Assembly: GCF_040436345.1 (NCBI RefSeq)
Contig: NC_133232.1
Coordinates: forward strand, 32,997,315 to 33,061,314
Origin: Pagrus major
Lineage: Eukaryota > Chordata > Actinopteri > Spariformes > Sparidae
Reading direction: 5' to 3'
Length of the DNA stretch: 64,000 bases
Shown here: piece by piece, positions 49,801-62,377 of the stretch
How positions within the stretch are numbered: the stretch's first letter is position 1
How the letters are laid out: every line of letters starts with the position of its first letter
Notes under the pieces: model-generated
Seen by the model: only the letters and a program-made list of their open reading frames with translations
The model's database searches: none
What the model was told of the DNA's origin: nothing
Program-made: the position numbers and the translations under genes

Positions 49801-52800
49801 TTACTGCTAATGGTTATTTTCATTATCGATTAATATGTTGATTATTTTCGTGATTATTTAATTTGTTGTTTGGTCTATAAAGTATCAGAAGTTTTTTTCC
49901 CAAAGCCCAACGAGACGTCTTCAAATGTCTTATTTTGTCCACAACACAAAGATATTCAGTTTACTGTGATATAGAAACACCAGAAAAATTCACACATGAG
50001 AAGCTGGAACAAGACAAATTTAAAAACGATTAATCAATTATTGAAATAATTCAAGGTGACAACCAATTGATTAGTTGTTGCAGCTCTAGAGTAAAGCAGG
50101 ATAGAGTACAGTGAAGGGAAACGTCTTCAGCCTTTCTAAAACACCTTGGCCTCAGTGGCACGACCTCCTCACCTTCTCTATCGACTAAACAAAGTCCGGC
50201 AGCAGACACCCCCCCACACACACCCAGGATTACCTCACCCACCCACTGTGTACACAAACCCAATACACAGAGCAACGGGTGGCCGACACCAACCCCCGCT
50301 CCTCCATCTATCTCTATGGTCAAATGTGGACTAAATCATCACTAATGTTACAATCACATGTTTATGCCAATTAGCCTCCCACTGACAGGCTCAGCTCTCA
50401 ATCAGCCTCCTGTTCCCAAAACACTGTGGGGGTGCAAACAAGCCCCAATTTCCTCTGCACAATAATGAATGCTAATGAAATCAATAAATGTTCATAATCA
50501 TTTGTCACAGTGGGATCCTCCCTTTCACCCCTCAAGCCACCCTGCTCTCTCTTTCTTCCACTCGTATCCCAGCGAGTTGCTAGGGATCCCCTCCGGATGA
50601 ATGCCCGGTCTGTCCTGTAAAGATTCTGCCCTTTGTGGAGCTCCTAATTGCCAAAAAAAAAAAAAAAGCATGAATGCCAGTAATAAATATTGAGCCAAAT
50701 ATTTCCAGAGCTGCCCACCCCTTCCAGTTTTTTTCTGTACAGTCGGGGACAGAAACAGAAGAGTGTAAGGTGCCGCGTAAGAGGTGATAGTTGATGGTAA
50801 ACTGCTTTAATTACTACGACTACATAGACAGGAGTGCGGTTTATTACAGTGACTCAAGTGTCAGGAATATGTCATTAAAAGTGAACAGGCGACACATTTG
50901 AAGCCACGCCTCGAGTTTCTAACACCTCCCTCCTCTCACCTCAACACAAACAGCTTTAATTCACAAAGACAGTATCTGTTGTGTACAAAAGAGCCAGGCG
51001 TGCAAAAAGACAGGCTTCGAGGGGCCAAATTCCTGCTGGATTTTCTCGCCTCGCCTCGGGCCAGCTGCAAGGAAAATATCTCGGGAAAAGAGCGGACAAG
51101 CCAGCAAAAACAACCTGCTGACCTGGCCGAGTCATCATTTATGGGTCTTGGAAAATGTGGCCCAAACAAAAATTGAGGTCCTAACTATCAGACGCATACT
51201 TTCGTGACCCTTTTTTGGCTCGAAACCGTTAATGAAGTCAAAAAGGTTAATGAAGGGAAAATCCACCCTACAACAGAATTCAACCACTACTTCGGACGAT
51301 TAAATCAGCAGTGTGAGGACAAATATCTCTGTAATCGACTGTAAATTATGGAATAAAGATAATGTTTGATGCCGTCAACGTTACCACAGACTGCTTTAAC
51401 AAATAGCATTCATTTTGTGTAAAACGGGTCTGTTTTGCCACCAAATGACCTTTATTTGTTTAGCTTTCATTAATTAACAATCCAAGCCATAACAAGTTAC
51501 ATTAACTCACCTAATGACCCAAAATGTAATCATTAATCATGTGTGAGTTCACAGTGTCAAATGTTTTTAGTAACTTTTGCAGTAATAGCTCTGGGAGAAA
51601 CTGAGAAAACAGGTGTGACGTTAGTGGGGCTGCAACTAACGATTGTTTTCATCAGTGATTCATTTGCCCATTTGTTTTATTTATAAAATGCCAAAACTAG
51701 TGAAGCCCTGGGAGATGTATTCAAATCGTTCTTCATGTATAGCAAAGAAAAGCATCCAATCCTCTAATCTGAGGAGCTGGAATCAGAGGATGTTTGGCAC
51801 AGTGTCGTGAACGTAACCAAAATTTATACTGAAGTGAAAGTAAAGATGTTAAAATATTACTTTGGTGAAGTGGAAGTCACCCATATGAGTAGTAGAAGAA
51901 GTCGAAGTCTGATGTTTGAAGAACTTTTGTATCAAAAGTACACGTAAACGTAAAATTGTATTATCAGAATCAGTGTTTCTTTTTATCCGATTGCCGATAA
52001 AATACATTTATTAAAAATGTGTTACTTTGGCTCTGATGCTTACTAGTCCTTGCTCAGTAAAAACCGAGATGTGATTTCATACACTGAGTGTGGTCCTGGA
52101 TGGGTTAAACTCAATCTGACAGCTCTGCTCTGAGAACAAATAACTCTCTCACTTAAACAAATTGCATAATTTTCCGCAACAAATGCTGTCAAACAATGAC
52201 AGCACACTCTCTCTATTCCCTCTTTCCCCCGATTCTTTCTGCTGCATCCCCCAACCCATCTGACCTTCCCTGCCCCTGACCGCCATGGCCAATCAGCCTT
52301 TAATCCACCTCCATGCGGTGCTAACCAGGTCTCCACGCCTGTGAGGAGGGTCCAGGGCTCCGGCTCAGCATGGAGAAAGGAGGAGACATCTTTATTACCA
52401 GCGGGGGAAAGCTAACGGACAGCCCCTGTGACCAGACAGAATAGGTCAAGCCAGGCCAAACCGGGATACGACTGGAGACCCACCGACTGCAGCTGCCAGG
52501 TCACTGTGACGGGAGACGCGTCAGTCCCGAACAACAACACGACAGGAACATCTCGTGTCATTAATGTGATGTTAATTGGTTGTAAGAGCTGGAACAGTTG
52601 ACCTTTTCATTTGTGTGGTGGAGCACAAATGACAAGTGCTCCAAAACAAATACTGAGTATGTGTTCCTTACTAATCAAGGGACAGTTTCTTATAATGCTG
52701 CACTCGATTTGGAAAAAACAAATCGAGACACTCTGTTACTGTAGATGCAAAGAAAAGAAAAGTAATCAAGATAACTCGACAAGTAACTGAAACAAAAAGA

Positions 52801-55800
52801 CCAAAGTAAGAATAATACAAAAATGTAAAAAAAAAAAAAAGCATCCCAGTAGTATTTAAATCTGGTTGTGTGCACATAAACAGTGCATATATGCATTTAA
52901 ACAACATGTAATACAGATGAGTGTTACCTTGGTATTAAAGCCCATTGCATTCTGGGAGGTTTTGTAGAGTTCGGGGTATTTCAACATGTTTTCTTTCCTG
53001 CATGAGCGCTCAAATATTCCCAGAGTGAGAGGAGGCAGGGCAGTGAAGATCTGCATGAGAGAAAAACAGAACACAGAAACATGAGTGGTTAATCTGAGAT
53101 TAATTCAGATTATGTGATGTTTCACACAGATATTTTGGTTTTCCACACAAATGATCACCTCTTGTATTTAAGTGATGATATTAAAAAGCCTCTTGTCTAA
53201 AATGTTAAGGATTAAATTCACTCCCGACCTGAGGGGGAACAATGTGTGAGGAAATAATCTCAACTCAAAGGTCCACATGCTTCAAACCACATCTCATCTG
53301 AAGCCCGTAACATGCAAATGAACACTTTTACACGCTAGTCAGAAGACCTTTGAGTTATTACAGTTACTGATTTTAAAGTGCATGTGGACAGCGTGCCCTG
53401 TTGACTGCCATTCTACCTGCTAACACTCACTGATGGCTTATTTGGTGTCGCATCAGATTTGCACCAGCAGATTCATGAGATGCTGGCTCTTGCCATCCCT
53501 GGCTTCACTTTGTTAAGCTATGTGAGTACTGAACAGTGTCCTAAAAATATCAATAAACTGATACATATTGATTCTGAATAGTTTAAACAGTTTGAATACT
53601 CATTTTCTGCAGAATCGATATAGCCATACTACTACACCCGGTGCTTTCTGACACTCTCTTCTCTCTGACAAACACACCGCTGTAGTGCCCACATAAACAC
53701 ACCACCACCACGCTGCTGTGCTTTAAACACAGTACACACGCCTTGTTATATTTATCTAAAAAGTCTAAAATGTGCCCTCAATGTTGTGTGTGTGTGGAGT
53801 ATCGATATTAGGTATTTAAGTTACAGATTCCAGTGTTGTGACAGCACTAATACTGAAAAATGATCATCACTGAGTAGATAAATGTATAGCAGGCCAAAAA
53901 AGGCTGGCGACGTTGCAGTGTAATGCAGGGCTGAAAGACTTCAAAACAGTTCATTTATCTTTTACATAATGAAGTCATCTTCGTTTCCATGGCACATGGT
54001 ACCGGTATCGGCAATGGATCAAACTGTTGCTGTAAACGTTGGTATCGGCCCAGAATTACACAACTGGTGCATCCCTAAAATAAAGACCAGTATCACGGCT
54101 ACACTAGTACTGAAAAATTCTTATCATTTAGTGGGCAGTTACTTTAAAACAAAACAAAACAAACTTTCATTGGCAAGAAGGTTATATTAAAGGGTTGTTT
54201 CAGATATTTGTGTGATCTAATTTGTCCCCTTTCAACGTGTAATGAAGGGCTGAAAGACTTTAAAACACTTCAGTGTCTTTTATATAATGAAGATTTCTTT
54301 GTCTCTTGCAACTGAAAACTTTTAACTATGAGAACTTCATAAAACTTCCATACATGCACTGTGTAGCATGTAAAACTAATAAAACTTATGGTAGGAGGCT
54401 GTCTTCATCATTGCCACGATCTCCATATGTTAAATGTATAGACTAATTTGCTTCATTTTGCTCTCCACTTGTCTCATTCCTTACTTTACATCATTGAAGA
54501 CCACTGACCTTGAAACCCTTCAGTTTCTTATTTTGATTTGTCATGCTTCAAGTCTGTTCATATGCAAAACCCATCTCCATCTCCAGCGAACATCTGCGAT
54601 GCTCTTGACTAAGAAGCAGGTATTTAAGCCGAGCTGAAGTGTAATTTCTTAGTGGTGTTGTAATGTTGTTCTGTATAGCAGCTGCTGAGAGAGGAGCGAT
54701 GGTATTGTGTGGCTGGGGGGCTCAGCGGGTCAGTTGGTGTGAGTTCCCTGTAGGCCCATCTGGAGTGGGAGTCTGCAGGACTCAGTCTGCGGGACCAGCG
54801 GGTCACAGGACATGCTCCACTGGGCTCCTTTCTTATTCAGAGCCAGGCCCAGGAAGATCTCCATTGAGGGGCGGATTCAGCCCACTGCTTCTGACAGACT
54901 CCCACTGAGTCGGAGGAATTCTCCCAGTTTTGGGATAAAGTGAAAGACTGAACCCTCTTCCCACCCCCCAATACAGTGCGGGTCCTAAGGTGGTGGTTTA
55001 TTATGAAGTGAATGCAGAGCTGTGGAAATGTTCTCTTCACTTGACAGTTTCGTCCCTCCCATAAATTACTTCCATTTGAGGCCGATCGGGAATCAGGGGA
55101 AATTTCACTTCACACTTCTCTCACTCATTTGTGTTTATTGAATTGAGTTGGTTTTAATAAACAGTTTAAAGTTACATATCAACTCCTTGTGGGCTTAATG
55201 GCAAGGTATTAAAGATCAGAGCTGCAGATGCACATTTTTTTCTTCTACCTAATTCATGACAGATATGAAATATGAGTTCATTAGGAGTGGTCCCATTATA
55301 GAGCCCTGTGGGACTCCCTACATCAGCCGCCAGCTTAGTCGCTGCTCCATTCTTCCTATTCTTTTTATCATTCAAACGTAGCTGCCCTCGCTAACTACAC
55401 TCTTTGGGGCAAGCGGAGCTGTTGTTCTTTCGTATTCTGTACATAGTTTAGGGCACAGAGGGAATATGGACTTGACAACAGGTCATAAATAAAGGAGAAA
55501 GGCTTCAAGATGTTGATGACATAGTCACGCAATAAAGGGATCAGTCTTGAGGTACCACTGCAAATCAGTTCTGCGTCAGAAAGAAGTGAAGTGGGCTCTT
55601 TAGAGAGTTGATTTTATTAACACTCACCACGTTGTACAAGCCGATGCACCAGCGCTCAAACAGGATCTGGCCTGAGAAGCCATTGACGAACGCGAACCAG
55701 ATCTATGGGAGACAAAATCACACAAAGAAAGAGTTAGAACAGCAAAAATAAGAGCAGAAAGCAGTTTATACAGAAGAATTTTCATTTTCATGGATAAACC

Positions 55801-58800
55801 AAGATGACAAGAATGGTTTCGTGACCAAAACACTCACATTTCCCATTACTGTCACTTTAATCAGTAAAGCATTTAGTCATGAACTTGATACTTCAGGCTT
55901 CACTCAAACTAGATGATGAAAACACTAAATCTCTGTAGTCTTTCTAATTGCCCTTTCATTACCGGTATATGCTTTCCATTAGTGATAGTGAGGGTGAGTG
56001 GTTACCATTATCAGATTTGAGACTGGCTCACTGTGTCTACAGACTAACAATCCATTTTTTCTGTCACACCACATTCTTCACTGATTTCATAGAGACAGCA
56101 GGGTCTCTTACACAATGAAAAATATCAAAGAGTGAGCAGCTTCTGCTTATATATCTTAGAAACTATTGTAAAGATGATGCATCTTGCAATAACGATCATT
56201 TTGGGAGTAAAGCGGGAAAAATAATTGTTTCCTTTAAATGAGAAAATACAAACAAAACATGAGCGGGTTTGTTTGAAGTGCTGACCCATGATCAACGTCT
56301 CATTAGTCTAACTTAGCCAGGTTTCAAACCCAGGAAAGGCAAGAGGTCACAACACAACAAATCAGGAACAAATGAGTGACAGTGGGAAAGCCTAGACCTC
56401 CAGAAACCACCTCCACGATGCAAATTGTGGACTGGATTCATCACAGGATTACCTACAAACATATATCAGCCCACTATTTCCCTCCTTGATCTACCTGAAG
56501 ACAAGTGGGTGACAGAGGAGGTGAGATGTGGGGGCAGAGTCAGAGCTGCTGGACTGGATGATGGAGACTTTGATATATTGTGTAAGGAAAGGGAGACGGA
56601 GGTAATGTAAACCATATGCTGGCTGGAGATGAGGCTTATCACCGTATCTTGAATGGTCAGACTTATCTGAACTTAACAATGCCTCTTAGATCAGGACAGG
56701 AGCCAGGTATTCTGAATAAACTACATTTGCATGCAAGTAGTCGTTAATATCAGAGGTGGCAAAAGTACACACATTCTTTACTGAAGTAGAAGGGCCGACA
56801 CTTGTGTAAGAAAAGACTCTGGTAAAAGTAGAAGTACTGACTCAGCTTCTTCACTCAACTAAAAGTAAGAAAGTACAGGCTCTGAAATGTACTCAAAGTG
56901 TAAAAGTGAAGAATAATATATATTAAACACTAAGGTAGAATCAGGAGGATTTGTCCGAGCTGTTCGTAAACACACCACAAAGATAGTTGATAGTTAATCT
57001 CATTCTCTGGTCGTCAAATACTGACATTTTGGGTGAGTTGAGTGTCTGAAGAAAAACAAGAAAGTGAAAAAATAAGAAAATCCAGGCAGAGGGCTGCAGG
57101 GTCTCTGCAGATACGAGACACTAAGACGCCACGTCATTTCGTCTCGCTACGTCTAGGTTGAAATCAGTCTTGTGATGTTGGGAAAGCGGTGTGCTATGAC
57201 GCAAAATAAAAACAACCGATAATTCACCTCAAATGCATTAAAACTAATGTAAGAAGCCTATTGTGAAAATGTAAGCAGTGGAAAGTACTGATATTTGTGT
57301 TAAAATGTAGGAAGTAAAAGTAAAAAGAAAAATTAAACTCAAGTAAAGTACAGATACTCTAACAAACTCTTTGTACTTTCTTACTTCCCACCTCAGGTTA
57401 AAATACAGTATCGAGTAGGAAACATGTTGCATGTGAATTATAGGATTCGTCTGACATATCCTGAAGTAAAACTGCTTGTGAATCAGAAATTGTTCCTCGC
57501 TGTGTTACTGTTTGACACTTCGAGGTCCAGAATCGTCTCTCGCTCGCGCCAAATCTGTCAGGAGAACATCAGGGGTGCTGTGTTTTGGCCGTGGCCTACC
57601 AAGCATTTCCTCGCTTCATTTAACTTCATTATGAAGGCATGAACTGCTACAAATTCTCCGATTGGGACAAAGCCTATTTGAGGGCCCCACCCGCTGCTGC
57701 CACTCTCTACACGACCAATACCAATCTGCCGCTGGCCCTTCCCATTTAATCGTCTAAGAGTATGCATGAAAACAAATGTCTGTCACCCCCCCCCCCCTCT
57801 TCATTCTCTTGGTTGGGGGTAGGAGGAGGTGGCTGCCTATAGATGAAGCCAGTGTTTATGTGTGTGCCCCCATACCCTGCCCCTCACCTCCCCTTTCTGC
57901 CACACCCACCCATCACAGATCCCACCCTCCACTCCATCAGGTGCACTCTACCATGATGTTGTTTCTTTTATAAAGAAGGGGCCTGTTTTCACATTCATGT
58001 GGGATGACCATGTGGCTCTGTAACCATGAGAATCAGAAGGTGTACAGTACATCTGTTGGCACTGCGAGAATAGTTTTCTGGGTGTTTTGGGTCTTGGCTT
58101 GCTGAAAATACCTTCAGATGCCGTTGCTATGGGTTATGTGAAGTTGAAGCGCAAGCCATGAGGCAGGTTCAACCATTAGCGTGGCTGAAGCAATGGTAAC
58201 GAGAGGCTAGCGGGTAGGTCAAACTGCTGAATTAATTACAGCTCTGCCCAATGAGAGGCTCTGAGCTGATATATTGTTGTGCTAAGTTAAAAAAGGCTCC
58301 TATTCATAGCATGTGGTAACTGCTTCTGTGTGAGTGTTTTGGCCTGGTCCTCGGGGTCCCAATAGCTCCTCTCTCTTTCTCCCTCTCTCCTCTCTTGAGG
58401 GACAGATGCATTGATTTGCTCATTAGGGGAAGTACCAGGCAGGATTTTTCTTCCCCTTTTCTTCTCCTCATTGAGTGCCACTCAGCGGAGGGGTGTGGCT
58501 GGCCTCTCTCCCCGACTGCACATCATGAAAAACAGTAATGGAGGGAAGCGGGAGTTGAGAAAAGGGGGATTGGGCAACGGCTAGCCGATAAGAAGACTTC
58601 TTGCATATTCATCAGCGAATCAAAAATCATTGATTCCAAGGCTGCTCTGGAGGCCTTGTCTAGAAGTGGCTATGGGTTGGAGAGGAGGGGGGAGCATGAC
58701 ATTTGTCCCCAACAATGTGAGTCCTGATACTCTTAAGCTTAGTTCTGCAGAATTGCTAATGGAATCCATGCACAAAGCAAGCAAAGAATAAAGAGGGACA

Positions 58801-61800
58801 TAAAGAGGGAGCTGATAAATATGCTGGAAATATGTGGAGCTACAAACACAAGCTGCCTTAACAATGCCGGGCACAGCCTCTTTGGCTTCATTCAGCGCGC
58901 GATGGTCGGCTAGCTTTGCTCTGCAGCTCCGAGCCGTCTCTGACTACACTGAGCCGAGCTGAATGAGCTTTCATGTAATTGCCTCATAAATGCCACTTGT
59001 CCATCAGCCCCCTCTGTAGCACCCTGGCAATGTGTCAATCAAACATGAGTGGCCAGCTGGATCGGCCATTTGAATTAAGTTGCCATGGCTTCCTTTGGAA
59101 AGGCCTCTTAGCTTGAATGTGGCTGAATTCAATTCTTTTCACACCCTTCTTTAGCTAATAGTGTAATTTGTCACAAAGTAGGAGTTATGAATTCTACTTA
59201 ATGTTCATTAAGCACTGGGGCGCATTGTTTAAAAAATATCTGATTAATTATGACTGCCTTGTTTAATTAGATAATCGTGTTTCAACTGTGACCATGCTTG
59301 AACTGTTCTCAAACTGATTAGGGAAAAGGAATGCCAACCATAATCAGGATTTTGGGGAAAGCCAAAGGAAACGCTGTGAAGCAGTTCCAGCTGTCAGTCA
59401 ATCATCCACCGGAGCAACAGTCTTACTTTCTGACTCACAATTAACTTTCAGTGAGTCACAGAAAATCCTGAATGATCACACAACCGTTCCAAGAGCCTCG
59501 GACTAAGTTGCGCTCACATTCACGTCTTCCACAATAGCCGCAGAAGCCTTCACCCTCCTACTCTATGTCTCTTAAAAAGAGCCAAAGAGCCAGTGGAAAG
59601 AGAGGGAGACGAAAAGAGGCTTAAACACAGAGTCTCCAAGTCCCGGTATTCAAATCGTAACACACACTGTACCAGACAATGGTGCCGCGAACAAAAAAGT
59701 TGAAATTCCCGTCAACATCCTCGATTCTCTCCTTGCAAGGTAGCCTGGGAGTCGACGAGAAAACATGCGCTCACAATAGTAAACCTATTAGTGCAACAAA
59801 CGCAGCTTTTACCCATACCCTGGGGTTGCTGCTGTGTTAGATGTCAGGGTCTTACAAAACAGGGACATTTGAAATATCGAAGCAGCCAAAGAGTGAAGAA
59901 ATGTCCCATTATCTGCTTGAATCCCCTGAAGGAGCGTAGCACGGGGGGAGGGGGGGGAGTTATGTTTTCTGAAAGGGAGTAACAAAAGGTGTGCTAGAAA
60001 GAAGCTCGGCCTGCAGACAGAACTATAGATGTTATGTTCCAGTTGTAGGAAAAGACCTGCTTTGAAAAGAGACCTGGTGTGTTTCAAAGAGAAGCTGCGG
60101 TTGACAAAAAAATGCATAAATAATGTTAAGGGGAATTTTGAACCGGGATGTTTAAGGGGCAGGGGCACCAGCCGTATGAGTCGGGGCACCAGCGTGCAGA
60201 AAGTCATGATTTATCTATAGTGAAACAGTTACAAACCCTGGTGGAGATTAGATTTGTTGTTATGTGATTCTCACTCTTGCACCTCTGTAACTATTTGATG
60301 TGAAAGGCACCCTACATGGCACTTTATGATGTTTTTTCCACTGGAAAGGATGCCCTCTTTTTGTTTCAAACATGGAAGCACCCCCCCTTGAGTCCACCAG
60401 TGAACATAAAGGTCCATTTAGGATTCAGATGAAGGTCAGAGAGGAAAAAAACGTGTGCAAAAGACGAGTTTGCATAGTCGTGAGTATGTGTAGTATATAC
60501 ATTTTACATCACCTCTTCTGAGTGAGTGAACATGCTTAAAAACAGGGATGGAAATTAAATGACATCAACATTCCAGCACAGGTGAAACGCAATACGTCAT
60601 GTTTTTTTACAGAAAGAATTAAATTAAATTTGCTGCAAATTGAATTTTACCTTGGATCAGCATTTATAACTTGTATTTTACCTTATTTGGAAAAGGATAT
60701 TATGATCAAACAGTTGCAGTGCCTGGAAGAAAGACTGAGTGCCCTCTTTCACTTCAGGTCACAATAAGCCAGAAGCAGACATGCTGGAATGTAAAAGGTA
60801 GTCGACTGATTCTCCATGGTGTATAAACCAGAATGAGGACGAGAAAGGGGATCAGAGGTCAAGTGTCACAGAAGGAGGATGAACACAAACTCATTTTAAA
60901 GTGCTCATATTTCCCTGACAGGTTATGTGGTGATGATGTTTTAAAGACATGTGGCTGATCCTTTTGTGGCCACTGCACAGCACAGCAGGGAGCACTCTGA
61001 AGATTGTCCCCTCTTCACAGCATAAAGGTAGAGGAAGTGTGTAAATCACTTGCATTTATTAAAACATCTGGTCTCTTATGTTCTGTTCTTTGTTTTTATT
61101 TTTTTTATATGCTGTTTTGTAAAGCCGAAGCGAGTGATAAAGTTCCTACCTTTATCTCCATCAAAACTTCTTGATATTTAGTTAGTGATCACACACTGAC
61201 TACTGACTTCTGGCTTTTTAAGAAGATGCCAAGCCAATGTTGACCACGGCCATGGCCCGCTAGATCAAAACATCTGAGCACCCTCGATGATAAAGCTGCT
61301 GCTGATAGGAAGCACTTAACCTGTCTGGTCATTCTTGGTTATAGCTCTGAACCTGCAATCAGTACCGGGTCTGGTATCTGTCAAATGCCATCAAACCTAC
61401 CGCACAGCCAACAGATCTTCCTAACCAGCATCCACTGATATACGAGCAGAGTGGAGCAGGGTGGCTTTGAACAGCATTCATTACCTGCTTATGATTTTCT
61501 CCAGTTTAATAACTTTAATAATCAGCAGGGCTGAAACTAACGATGATTTTCATGATTGATTAATCTGCCAGTTATTTTCACAACTAATTGATTAATTGTT
61601 TAGTTAATAAAATGTTAAGAAATTGTGAAAAATGCTCATCAGTTTTCAGAAGTGATGTCTTCAAAGTGCTTCTTCTGCCCAATGAACAGTTTAAAACCCA
61701 AAGACTCTTCATTTACTCTTCATCGATCAACTAATCGATCAACTGACTAATCTTTGCAGCTTTTCACAATGTTTATGAAACTAAATACAAACAAATAACC

Positions 61801-62294
61801 TTTATTATACAAACATTTAAATAATAATCCTATGAATAATCTATGACTGTACTTCAATACACTTCAAAACCTGCTGACTTGAAACTTTGTTTAAAAATGG
61901 TTATCAAAAGGAGGACGAAGCAAAGAGGAAATCTATACTCCATTTACTCTTTTTGACAGCACAAGAGCACCTCAAACCATGACGTCTAAAACACCTGAGA
62001 ACATCACCTTTTTTAAACTTTGAGGATTTTGTGCAAGTTTAAGAAACAGAACAGAACAAGGAGAGAACATTTTTGTGCTCTGTGAATACACATGTAAATA
62101 AGCACTCTGCTTTTACTCCTTTAGTGTGTCCAGTGTTATATATTTGTCTGTGTAAAATGGTAAAAATGTATATCTTGTAATCCTTTTTAACGTTTGTTCA
62201 GATGAGCTGTGTGGATTAATGTATTCTAAGCATCCAGTAACTGACGAGGATTTCCTGAAGTCAGACCTCCAGTTAATTAAGTATAGTTTTCCCT

Positions 62295-62377
<83 letters not shown>

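Larger units (their letters stand above)
47879..52927 (-). other. atp8a1 5.0 kb intron
   Basis: Contains a near-complete GGGCTGCAACTAACGA-family copy at 49800-50091, a partial one at 51625-51800, ACTT-type repeat relics at about 51805-51970 and poly(A) runs. Tracts at 48480-48900 and 50340-50730 are repeat-poor with ATTA-type motifs. No exon is supported. Confidence 0.75.
53051..55627 (-). other. atp8a1 2.6 kb intron
   Basis: Contains a pair of about 65-bp direct repeats (53921 and 54240) and a decayed LINE reverse-transcriptase fragment near 55282-55317. No exon is supported. Confidence 0.75.
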
